Below, in pieces: positions 1 to 7,223 of a stretch of 7,223 bases of DNA (within the stretch, counting starts at the first letter, position 1; each line of letters begins with the position of its first letter). The DNA comes from Bacteroidales bacterium Bact_20 (GTDB lineage: Bacteria; Bacteroidota; Bacteroidia; Bacteroidales; DTU049), in contig LUZL01000231.1 of NCBI GenBank assembly GCA_001603615.1, forward strand, positions 1 to 7,223, given 5' to 3'. The position numbers were made by a program, and so were the translations under genes. Below the pieces are notes generated by a model. The model saw only the letters and a program-made list of their open reading frames with translations, was not told the origin of the DNA and did not search any database.

Positions 1-1
1 T

Positions 2-454
2 TTATTTTCAATAATTATTTTTTTATGCTCTTGTAGCAAAAATGAATATTACGATTTAAAAGCTTTTAAAGACGAAAAATGGGATTACAATGACTGGGTA
101 GAATTTAATATTCCTATCACTGATACTACGAATTTATATAATTTACACTTGATATTAAGAACTACACAGCAATATCCATATACAAATATTTATCTTTTCG
201 TCCAAAATATTCCTTTTACAGGCAATATTATTCAAGACACTCTATTACTAATTTTATATGATGAAAATGGTAAATCATTAGGCAAAAAAAGTAATAAAAA
301 CTATATATATGACTTTCTAATAAAAAAGAATTATACTCCACCCCAAAATGGTAATTACACTTTACTGGTAACTCATGGTATGCGAGATAGTATCTTGCCA
401 GGAATTGTAGAATTAGGATTTAAATTTGAAAAAATTAAAAATAATGAAAGATAA
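2..454 (+). CDS. gldH: GldH-family gliding motility lipoprotein (5' end outside window)
   Basis: The frame is open from base 2 to the TAA at 452-454, giving 150 visible residues; the start codon lies upstream of the window. The first visible residues are the end of a hydrophobic signal peptide ending in a lipobox, LCSC, with the second Cys (bases 32-34) the best lipidation site, so the mature protein has about 140 residues. This is close to known GldH proteins. Family-like features are the DWVEFNIP segment after the N-terminus, the QQYPYTNIYLFV stretch resembling the NNYPFNNLFL region of Flavobacterium GldH, and the C-terminal LPGIVELGF motif. GldH is an envelope lipoprotein needed for gliding in Flavobacterium johnsoniae; its biochemical role is unknown, and homologues also occur in non-gliding Bacteroidota. 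It overlaps the downstream penicillin-binding protein gene by 11 bases, an arrangement I recall from other Bacteroidota. Any internal TTG or ATG start is unlikely, because it would remove the lipobox. Confidence 0.88.
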   Translation, partial: LFSIIIFLCSCSKNEYYDLKAFKDEKWDYNDWVEFNIPITDTTNLYNLHLILRTTQQYPYTNIYLFVQNIPFTGNIIQDTLLLILYDENGKSLGKKSNKNYIYDFLIKKNYTPPQNGNYTLLVTHGMRDSILPGIVELGFKFEKIKNNER

Positions 455-2831
455 TTTTTTTTCAATTTTCAAAACAAATGATAAAAATTTTAAAAAATTT
501 CTTAAAACACTTTGGATAATATTTTTTAGCATTTTAGGTTTTTTAATTATATTTTTTACAAGCGTTTATTTTGGTTTATTAGGTCCTATTCCTTCTTTTG
601 AGCAATTAGAAAATCCACTTGATAAATTTTCTAGTGAGCTAATAAGTGTAGATAATAAAGTGATAGGCAAATATTATTATGAAGAGAATAGATCATGGGT
701 TAGCTATTATGAAATAAGTCCCTATGTATTAAATGCTTTAATATCTACTGAAGACAAAAGATTTTACAAACATAGTGGTATTGATTTTAAAGGGTTAAGT
801 AGAGTATTTTTCAAAACTATTATAGGTCAACAAAAAGGCAGTGGAGGTGGTAGTACTATTACTCAACAGCTTGCTAAAAATTTATTCAAACGACCAAATG
901 ATTTAAATAAGATTAAACTTATAGGTATTAAATTTAGAGAATGGATGACTGCCATAAAGTTAGAAAAAAATTATTCTAAAGATGAGATAATAACAATGTA
1001 TCTCAATACTGTACCTTTTGGTTATCAATTATATGGTATTAAATCTGCATCTTTATATTATTTTGGCAAAGAACCTATAGAACTTTCATTAGATGAGTCT
1101 GCTATTCTAATTGGTATGCTAAAAGCTACAACTAAATTTAATCCTATTCTAAATCCCGAAAACGCCAAACAACGACGCAATGTAGTGCTAAAGCAAATGT
1201 TAAAAAATGGTTATATTTCTGAAGAAGAATTTAATAATATTAAAGATCTTGACATTCCTAAACCACAGAAAAGTATAACAACTTCTACTACTGATTTAGC
1301 ACCATACTTTCGTGAATATTTGAGATTGTACATGACTGCTAATGAACCAGATCCTAAAAAATATAAAAATAGATTAGATTACTTAAAAGCACGTGATCTA
1401 TGGGACAAAGATCCATTGTATGGGTGGTGTAATAAAAATAAAAAACCTGATGGTAAACCATATAATCTGTACAATGACGGATTACGAATTTATACTACTA
1501 TAGATAGTAGAATGCAAAGATATGCAGAGGAAGCTGTCAGAGAGCATCTAAGTAATGATCTACAACCTAAATTTTTTAAAGAATCTAAAAATAATAAATA
1601 TGGTCCCTTTGTAGGTGCTAAATCTGACAAAGAAGTAGAAAACATAATGAAAATGGCTATCAAACGCACTGATAGATATATTCGTATGAAACAAAATGGA
1701 TATAGCGAAAAAGAAATAGAAGAAGCTTTTCATAAGCCCACTGAAATGAGAGTTTTTAGCTGGGAAGGTATTAAAGATACTATTATGTCTCCATATGATT
1801 CTATAATTTATCATAAATATTTTTTAAGAGCTAGCTTCGCAGCTATAGAACCTCAAACAGGTTATGTACGTGCATATGTTGGTGGTCCTGCATTTAGCTT
1901 TTTCAAATATGATAATGCTGCCATTGGCAAAAGGCAAGTAGGTTCTACTTTTAAACCTTTCGTTTATGCGTCTGCATTTATCAATGATCCTACACTTACT
2001 CCCTGTACTAAAGTGCCTTTGATACCTGTAACTTTTGATATGCCTGATGGCTCTCAATGGACGCCAAAAAACTCAGGTAATGTAGATGAAGGAACGATGA
2101 TAGAGCTTTCTAAAGCTCTCGCTCTGTCTATTAATTGGGTATCAGCTTTTCTCATTAAAGAAAAAACCTCGCCAGCAGCTGTGGTAGAATTGGCTAAATC
2201 TATGGGTATCACTGATACTATCCCTCCTGTACCTTCTATTGCTTTAGGTACTGCCGAGCTTAAATTATTAGAATTGCTAAGTGCTTTATCTACTTTTGCT
2301 AATTCAGGTGTAGCTCAGTCAACAATTATAGTTACGAGAATAGAAGATAGATTTGGCAACATTATTAGCACATTTCCCTATGGTGCATCTAAAGAAGTCA
2401 TGGATGAGATAACTGCATATAAAATGATATCTCTAATGAAAGGTGTTGTTGATTATGGTACTGGAAGTCGTATTAGATATATTTACAAAATACCTTATCC
2501 TGTTGCTGGTAAGACGGGTACTACCGATGATAATAGCGATGGATGGTTTATTGGCATCACTCCTCAACTAGCTGCTGGAGTATGGGTAGGTGGCGAAGAT
2601 ATGCAAGTACATTTTCGCAGCATGGCACACGGCCAAGGTGCTAGCATGGCACTACCTATTTGGGGACTGTTTATGCAAAAAGTTTATGCAGATCCTACTA
2701 TTAATCTCTATAAAGGAGATTTTGATACACCTGAGAACTTCACACCAGATATGCTTTGTAATCCATCTAATACTTCTCTATCTTCCCCCGCTTTTATGAT
2801 GCCTCAAAATAAAAAGAAAACTTGGAACTAA
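444..2831 (+). CDS. mrcA: Penicillin-binding protein 1A, bifunctional transglycosylase/transpeptidase
   Basis: This class A PBP polymerises lipid II into glycan strands and cross-links the peptides on the outer face of the inner membrane. From the ATG at 444 it has 795 residues, a normal length for the family. A short cytoplasmic N-terminus precedes one membrane anchor at about residues 22-46. The GT51 transglycosylase domain follows: EDKRFYKHSG with catalytic E103, GGGSTITQQLAKN near 134-146, and the REWMTAIKLE motif with the second catalytic Glu, E166. The transpeptidase domain has S501-TFK, S562-IN and K690-TGTT, so both active sites look intact. A TTG at 426 would add six residues, but I prefer the ATG; no clear Shine-Dalgarno precedes either, as is usual in Bacteroidota. 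It overlaps gldH by 11 bases and ends one base before the ispG ATG, so translation is probably coupled. The gene symbol is by family only. Confidence 0.96.
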   Translation: MKDNFFSIFKTNDKNFKKFLKTLWIIFFSILGFLIIFFTSVYFGLLGPIPSFEQLENPLDKFSSELISVDNKVIGKYYYEENRSWVSYYEISPYVLNALISTEDKRFYKHSGIDFKGLSRVFFKTIIGQQKGSGGGSTITQQLAKNLFKRPNDLNKIKLIGIKFREWMTAIKLEKNYSKDEIITMYLNTVPFGYQLYGIKSASLYYFGKEPIELSLDESAILIGMLKATTKFNPILNPENAKQRRNVVLKQMLKNGYISEEEFNNIKDLDIPKPQKSITTSTTDLAPYFREYLRLYMTANEPDPKKYKNRLDYLKARDLWDKDPLYGWCNKNKKPDGKPYNLYNDGLRIYTTIDSRMQRYAEEAVREHLSNDLQPKFFKESKNNKYGPFVGAKSDKEVENIMKMAIKRTDRYIRMKQNGYSEKEIEEAFHKPTEMRVFSWEGIKDTIMSPYDSIIYHKYFLRASFAAIEPQTGYVRAYVGGPAFSFFKYDNAAIGKRQVGSTFKPFVYASAFINDPTLTPCTKVPLIPVTFDMPDGSQWTPKNSGNVDEGTMIELSKALALSINWVSAFLIKEKTSPAAVVELAKSMGITDTIPPVPSIALGTAELKLLELLSALSTFANSGVAQSTIIVTRIEDRFGNIISTFPYGASKEVMDEITAYKMISLMKGVVDYGTGSRIRYIYKIPYPVAGKTGTTDDNSDGWFIGITPQLAAGVWVGGEDMQVHFRSMAHGQGASMALPIWGLFMQKVYADPTINLYKGDFDTPENFTPDMLCNPSNTSLSSPAFMMPQNKKKTWN

Positions 2832-2832
2832 T

Positions 2833-4314
2833 ATGCGTAGAAAAACTCTACAAGTACCTGTAGGTGATATTTTTATCGGTAGCGATTATCCTATTGTCAT
2901 TCAATCTATGACTAATACTGCTACTGATAATATTAATGATACTGCAGATCAATGTATTAAACTTTTTAATTCTAAAGCTCAGTTAGTCAGAATAACTGCT
3001 CAAAATATAAAAGAGGCTGAAGCTCTAAAATATATTAAACAAAATCTATTAAATAAAGGCTACACACATCCTATAGCTGCTGATATTCATTTCAATCCCA
3101 AATTAGCTTTACTAGCAGCTCAATATGTTGATAAAATACGAATCAATCCTGGTAATTTCGTAAATCTATTCCCCAATAATATTTCCTATACTTCTGAACA
3201 ATATAATCTAGAACTAAATGCTATAAAACAAGAAATAGAAAAGCTTCTACCAGTACTTATTAAAAATAATGTAGCAGTGAGAATTGGAGTTAACAAGGGT
3301 TCATTGTCTCCAAGATTAATTGATAAATATGGGAATAATATAGAAGCTGCCATAGAATCTGCTATAGAAAGTGCATTGATTTTTAATAAATTGAATTTCA
3401 ATAATCTAGTTATTAGTATAAAAACTAGCTCTGTTTATGAAACTATTAGTGCTAATAGACTTTTAATAAAAAAATTGGATAAAATAGGTCTTAACTATCC
3501 GATACATATTGGCGTTACAGAGGCTGGTATAGATAAACAAGGAATCATTAAATCTACAATTGCTATTGGCAATTTACTATTAGATGGAATAGGCGATACT
3601 ATCAGGGTATCATTAACAGGTGATCCATTAAAAGAAATTCCCGCTGCTGAAAATATTATAAATACTTATCAAAAATTTCTTCCTTTTCCTGTTTTACCGA
3701 TTTATGATTATTCATTAAATTATTGTCCTAAAATATTTAATAACAATAATTTAGATGATGGTTTACCACCTAATGATTTTGATTTTTTAGAAATAAATAA
3801 TAAAGATGCCTTTGGGTTAATCTCCAAAGAATTAAAAAATAAAAAATACATAAATCTGAAAATTAAATCCTCAGATTTCAATTTATATGAACTTTGTATA
3901 ATACTTGGTAGAGGCTGGATAGATGGATGGTTGAGAGATTTATATTTAGTAAATGATAATTTATCAAAAGATACTCTAAATGATATTGGGGAAATATTAC
4001 AGGCTACAGGTAAACGAAAGATTTTAACTGAAGTGATTTCATGCCCTTCATGTGGTAGAACTATGTATGATATAGAAAAAATAACTAAAGAAGTAAAAGA
4101 AAGATTTAGTCGTTATCCAGGTCTCACGCTGGCTGTTATGGGCTGTATAGTTAATGGTCCTGGCGAAATGAAAGAGGCTCAAGCAGGCATTGTTGGCAAT
4201 GGATTGAATAAAGCAAATATCTATATTTATGGCAAATTGATATCTAAAAACATTCCAATAGATATAGTTGTAGATGAATTTGAAAAACAATTAAAAAATC
4301 ATAATTTAATTTAA
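2833..4314 (+). CDS. ispG: 4-hydroxy-3-methylbut-2-enyl diphosphate synthase with shortened central insert
   Basis: IspG (GcpE) converts methylerythritol cyclodiphosphate to HMBPP, the penultimate step of the MEP isoprenoid pathway, using a 4Fe-4S cluster in the cytoplasm. The protein has 493 residues. An N-terminal TIM barrel spans about 1-287, with IVIQSMTNT, RIGVNKGS, GVTEAG and RVSLTGDP. The C-terminal cluster domain starts near 395, with ligands C404 and C407 (CPSCGRT), C438 and E445 (GCIVNGPGE); the C438-E445 spacing equals that of the E. coli enzyme. Between them lie about 105 residues, absent from the roughly 370-residue E. coli form but much shorter than the 200-plus residue A* insert of typical Bacteroidota, chlamydial and plant enzymes of about 600 residues or more. 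Only the end of A* seems recognisable, LGRGWIDGWLRDLYL at 358-372 and the following LQATGKRK. All cluster ligands are present, so the enzyme is expected to be active. The ATG follows the pbp stop after one base; no competing start is needed. Confidence 0.96.
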   Translation: MRRKTLQVPVGDIFIGSDYPIVIQSMTNTATDNINDTADQCIKLFNSKAQLVRITAQNIKEAEALKYIKQNLLNKGYTHPIAADIHFNPKLALLAAQYVDKIRINPGNFVNLFPNNISYTSEQYNLELNAIKQEIEKLLPVLIKNNVAVRIGVNKGSLSPRLIDKYGNNIEAAIESAIESALIFNKLNFNNLVISIKTSSVYETISANRLLIKKLDKIGLNYPIHIGVTEAGIDKQGIIKSTIAIGNLLLDGIGDTIRVSLTGDPLKEIPAAENIINTYQKFLPFPVLPIYDYSLNYCPKIFNNNNLDDGLPPNDFDFLEINNKDAFGLISKELKNKKYINLKIKSSDFNLYELCIILGRGWIDGWLRDLYLVNDNLSKDTLNDIGEILQATGKRKILTEVISCPSCGRTMYDIEKITKEVKERFSRYPGLTLAVMGCIVNGPGEMKEAQAGIVGNGLNKANIYIYGKLISKNIPIDIVVDEFEKQLKNHNLI

Positions 4315-4343
4315 TAACATTATTTTTTGAGAATGGGGGACGA

Positions 4344-4376
4344 GGTGACTTGGTGACTGGGGTGACTTGGTGAAGG
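4344..4376 (+). repeat. G-rich short tandem repeat, four degenerate 8-9 base units
   Basis: Four adjacent units read GGTGACTT, GGTGACTGG, GGTGACTT and GGTGAAGG; the first two together are repeated with a 17-base period, and GGTGACTTGGTGA occurs exactly twice (4344 and 4361). The repeat sits inside a G-rich island at about 4331-4390, which also holds G runs at 4335-4339, 4359-4362, 4375-4378 and 4382-4385. It starts about 30 bases after the ispG stop, and its composition differs sharply from the flanking AT-rich DNA. Nearly all the Gs are on the plus strand, so it cannot form a strong hairpin and is not an intrinsic terminator. It resembles the short tandemly repeated sequences scattered between genes in cyanobacteria and some other genomes. 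No function can be read from it. Confidence 0.75.
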
Positions 4377-4390
4377 GGAACGGGGAGACG

Positions 4391-4781
4391 ATGTGAAATT
4401 GAAAACCTAAAATTTAGTTTTTAATAAAATTCATTTTTTAATTTTACTTTATGAACATAAATATTAAATATTACCACTTAGAAGCTTAATAAATAATACA
4501 AGCGTCGTTTTATGATTTCTTTTTCCCTACCAATGAATTTTATTTTTTATATTTCCTTTTTTGGAATTTAAAAAGAAGTAAATTAGTTATAATAATTTTA
4601 ATTTAATCACCAGTTTAAAAGTATTATTAGCTAAAACGTATTTCTATATTAATTCATTTTTTTTAGATTTTAGCAATTGATTTTTATTTATGATTTTGAA
4701 TTTTTTTATTTTTATAATGTAACTTATTATGACTGACTAAAATAATTTATCTTTTTAACCATATTTTTATGGGGATAAATC
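4391..4781. other. AT-rich convergent intergenic stretch without recognisable genes
   Basis: This stretch separates the 3' ends of ispG and the O-antigen ligase-family gene. It is dominated by A and T homopolymer runs. I find no tRNA or other RNA gene, no open frame of useful length and no strong hairpin followed by a T run on either strand. The best inverted repeat is a 5-bp stem, CCATA/TATGG, at about 4760-4773, close to the end of the reverse gene but with no T tract after it in either direction. Both transcripts must end in or near here, but the means is not visible. Confidence 0.6.
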
Positions 4782-6266
4782 TTACTCATTAATTTGGCTT
4801 TCATCTAGTTCAGCTTCTTTTTTATACCAATGAAGCCAATAATAATTAGCAGTCAAGATAGCAGCATAAGACCATACAGGGAAAGCAATTTTATCATTTT
4901 CTAAATAATTATTCAAAAATCCATGCAAAAAATAAGCTAAAAGTGCTATAGTAACTGACAATACAATCATCGCTCTATTTTTATCTAAATGTTTTAATTT
5001 AAAAAATAATCTAAAACCTGTAATTAATAGAGAAAATACAATAGCAACTACAGTGAGCATACCAGGAATTCCAGTTTCAGAAAGAGGACCTAGAAATTCA
5101 CTATGTGCATTGCCTTTATTACCAACGTTTGTACTGATATAGGTTTGATATTGAGGCAATTGATAAGGAGCATAAATAAATTGATATGTACCTGGCCCGC
5201 TACCCACAATAGGATAATCTTTTGATATACGTATGGCAGATACCCAGCGATTAATTCTTTCAGTATTACTCAAATCTGTAGAGATATTTGTAATAGAACG
5301 CACATGCGAACTAGCATTTTTTCTAGATACATTAGTATTTCTTTCCATCTGATACTTAATAGATTGATAATTCATCATAATAGTTGTAGCTACTATAACT
5401 AATGCCAATAATATATATCTAAACTTAATTCCTAAAAAAATGATAATACCAACTCCAAGAGCCACAGCTGTACTTACCCAAGCTGCCCTACTAGATGATA
5501 GTATTAATGCTAATATTAGTATTAAAAAACATATAAAATACAATATCCTATTATTAAAAATATTTTTAGAATTAAAAGTTTGGAAAAAAGCATAAGGAAT
5601 CATCAAAGATAATGCAGCTCCATAGATAGTATGGTCTCTATAAAAAGGCTGACATGCTAGGTATGATAATTTAAAATCAAAACCATAAGTAGCATGCTTA
5701 ATAGTAGATATCACAGCTATAATGACTAGGGAAACCAAAAATAAATTTAAAAAATATTTTTGATATTTAATATCTTTGAAAAACATTGGTACTCCTAAAA
5801 AAAATGCTGGAAAAACTAGCCAAGCTCTTGCTAATACAAATTTCCATGACACTAAAGGCATTTGGCTAAAAAATGAAGAAATTATTAACCATATAAAGTA
5901 AATAGCAATTGTTATAGTGATAGAATGATTAGAATAACCTATAGGCGAGCTAGTAGAGATAAATCTATATATTGTCAATATTAATAATAAAAATAATATT
6001 GGTTCTGATGGTATAGATAAAGCCAAGTTGTAATCAACTAACTCTAAACTTATAGAAAAAGGGATAATTACTGCTAAAGCAAGAAATAATTTTTCGTATG
6101 AAAAAAAATAATAAAATAAAAGTAATAGTATAAAAGGTATCAAAACAACAAAATATATCTCAAAACCCATAGCGATAGTATTAACTGCAGCCAAAATAAT
6201 AGCTGCTAATACTATCCAAAGTATAGTTTTATTTGGTATTAATTTATTTGATTTATTTTTTATCAC
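4782..6266 (-). CDS. O-antigen ligase/polymerase-family membrane protein (WaaL/Wzy type)
   Basis: This is a 494-residue inner-membrane protein with about 11-12 predicted hydrophobic helices and a long non-membrane loop at about residues 300-400, the topology of the O-antigen ligase family (Wzy_C, PF04932). Family marks are SSSRAAW with R260, ERINRWVSAIRISKDYPIVG followed by GPGTYQF in the loop, and NAHSEFLGPLSETGIPG with H388, which fits the published ligase pattern H[NSQ]x9Gxx[GTY]. Such proteins either join O-antigen to lipid A-core or polymerise lipid-linked repeat units; sequence alone does not separate the two, and the adjacent Wzz gene is compatible with a polymerase. The start is GTG at 6266: an in-frame stop lies at 6273-6275, and the next Met falls inside the first or second helix. 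The start overlaps the end of the upstream wzz gene by 14 bases, suggesting translational coupling. It converges on ispG. Confidence 0.88.
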   Translation of the reverse strand: MIKNKSNKLIPNKTILWIVLAAIILAAVNTIAMGFEIYFVVLIPFILLLLFYYFFSYEKLFLALAVIIPFSISLELVDYNLALSIPSEPILFLLLILTIYRFISTSSPIGYSNHSITITIAIYFIWLIISSFFSQMPLVSWKFVLARAWLVFPAFFLGVPMFFKDIKYQKYFLNLFLVSLVIIAVISTIKHATYGFDFKLSYLACQPFYRDHTIYGAALSLMIPYAFFQTFNSKNIFNNRILYFICFLILILALILSSSRAAWVSTAVALGVGIIIFLGIKFRYILLALVIVATTIMMNYQSIKYQMERNTNVSRKNASSHVRSITNISTDLSNTERINRWVSAIRISKDYPIVGSGPGTYQFIYAPYQLPQYQTYISTNVGNKGNAHSEFLGPLSETGIPGMLTVVAIVFSLLITGFRLFFKLKHLDKNRAMIVLSVTIALLAYFLHGFLNNYLENDKIAFPVWSYAAILTANYYWLHWYKKEAELDESQINE

Positions 6267-7223
6267 CCTTAATTATTTTGTCTCTATATTTTTCATAGTT
6301 TTCATAAAAAATCAAACAAATAAGAGTTAATATAAAAGCAGATAGAGCAGAAACAACTACTATTAACCATCTCACAGGATATGCTTTGCGATCTGGAGGA
6401 TACGCATACTCTACAACAAATTTTTGTGGTAAATCACTGAAAGCATCTATCCTAGCCTCGTCATATTTTTGCTGAAACTCAACTAATCTTTTATTTAAAA
6501 GTTCTAGTTGATATGTCAATTGTAAATACAAAGATCCATATTTAGTAATAGTATCTAGCTGTGTTTGTAATATTTTGACTGCTTGAAAGTTACCTTTACC
6601 TATTTCTCTACCTATAGCTTCGGTCAATCTTTCTACTTGAAGATTATAGTCTCCGATACCTTTTTCATTCAACCATTTGAGTGAATCACTTTTTTGTTGA
6701 ATTTGTTTTTGAATATCTAAATATGTATTCTCTACTATTCTGAACCCTTCATAAGCTCTCTGACGTTGAATCTTTAATTTTATAGTATCATAAAGCTGTG
6801 CTATAGAATTAGCTATTTCTGCTGCTAATACAGGATCCTCATCTCTCACGATAATTTCTACAGATAGATATTCTGTCCTTTTAAATTTAATATTACTTTT
6901 ATACTTTTCGTATAATTTGGTACGTGCATATTTAGATTCTGGATCTATTTTCCAGTGAGCAGCTAGATTAAATTTTTTAATAATAGTATCCCTCAGGTCA
7001 TTAGATTTTAAAATTTGTATCATCTGTTGTGCTTGCTCTTCTTCACCAAATTGTAATATATCATCCTTGCCACTCTGAGTAGTGATCAATGCTTTAGATA
7101 CAGCATTACTCATAGCAGGAAACATAGTTACATTAGCTTGGTATTTCTCTTTTATCAATAGTGAAACTATAGCAGCTATGACTCCAGCCACAAAAGTAGT
7201 AATTATCAATATTTTTCGCCATT
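6253..7223 (-). CDS. wzz: Wzz-type polysaccharide chain-length determinant (5' end outside window)
   Basis: The frame runs open from the window edge to the TAA at 6253-6255, with 322 visible codons. The TTG at 7207-7209 is probably internal, because the frame continues upstream with WRKI, the usual basic lead into the first helix of Wzz proteins. The visible layout is a first membrane helix at about residues 5-22, a periplasmic region containing a long helical, probably coiled-coil part at about 150-255 (rich in Q, K, E and L), a proline-containing stretch YPPDRKAYPVR, and a second membrane helix at about 285-306. After that only about 16 charged cytoplasmic residues remain, so there is no fused tyrosine kinase domain. 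This is the polysaccharide co-polymerase architecture, which sets O-antigen or exopolysaccharide chain length together with a Wzy polymerase. The ligase/polymerase-family gene follows with a 14-base overlap, consistent with a shared role. More surface-polysaccharide genes may lie beyond the edge. Confidence 0.9.
   Translation of the reverse strand, partial: WRKILIITTFVAGVIAAIVSLLIKEKYQANVTMFPAMSNAVSKALITTQSGKDDILQFGEEEQAQQMIQILKSNDLRDTIIKKFNLAAHWKIDPESKYARTKLYEKYKSNIKFKRTEYLSVEIIVRDEDPVLAAEIANSIAQLYDTIKLKIQRQRAYEGFRIVENTYLDIQKQIQQKSDSLKWLNEKGIGDYNLQVERLTEAIGREIGKGNFQAVKILQTQLDTITKYGSLYLQLTYQLELLNKRLVEFQQKYDEARIDAFSDLPQKFVVEYAYPPDRKAYPVRWLIVVVSALSAFILTLICLIFYENYEKYRDKIIKGDKK

Noticed and set aside
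426..443. TTG at 426 as the PBP1A start
   Set aside because: It lengthens the overlap with gldH and adds only six lysine-rich residues; the ATG at 444 is the simpler start.
1560..2057. Antisense open frames within the PBP1A gene
   Set aside because: They lie opposite conserved PBP coding sequence, including the segment just before and around the catalytic serine, and their translations look like no known protein.
2590..2799. Forward open frame in another phase near the 3' end of the PBP1A gene
   Set aside because: It overlaps the well-supported PBP C-terminal region, and its translation has no recognisable features.
4331..4390. The repeat as a CRISPR array or intrinsic terminator
   Set aside because: Units are only 8-9 bases with no spacers, and the G-only strand bias leaves no complementary C-rich arm for a hairpin.
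4451..4489. Tiny 12-codon open frame in the convergent gap
   Set aside because: It is short enough to be expected by chance in AT-rich DNA, has no ribosome binding site and no recognisable sequence.
4760..4773. Five-bp inverted repeat CCATA/TATGG near the end of the reverse operon
   Set aside because: The stem is short, mostly A/T, and no T tract follows it on either strand, so it does not support a terminator call.

Overview
The window is AT-rich DNA (roughly 30% G+C by eye). It carries three forward genes, a 467-base convergent gap, and two reverse genes, and every gene can be assigned to a family. A GldH-type lipoprotein next to a class A penicillin-binding protein, an IspG with the extra central segment typical of Bacteroidota, and starts without clear Shine-Dalgarno sequences all point to a member of the Bacteroidota. 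I cannot place it more precisely.

Forward strand, 1-4314: a 5'-truncated gldH (lipoprotein), a complete bifunctional penicillin-binding protein 1A, and a complete ispG (MEP isoprenoid pathway). gldH overlaps the pbp gene by 11 bases, and one base separates pbp from ispG, so the three are probably one transcript. Gap, 4315-4781: a short G-rich tandem repeat lies just past the ispG stop, followed by about 390 bases of very AT-rich DNA in which I find no gene. Reverse strand, 7223-4782: a Wzz-type polysaccharide chain-length regulator, truncated at the window edge, then an O-antigen ligase/polymerase-family membrane protein. These two overlap by 14 bases and are probably co-transcribed.

Four of the five genes relate to the cell envelope and its undecaprenyl carrier. 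IspG supplies isoprenoid precursors from which that carrier is made. PBP1A polymerises lipid-carried peptidoglycan precursors. The Wzz and ligase/polymerase proteins handle lipid-carried surface polysaccharide. That link is inference from family roles. I see no sign of a previously undescribed system. The points most worth a second look are the shortened central domain of IspG and the G-rich repeat in the convergent gap.
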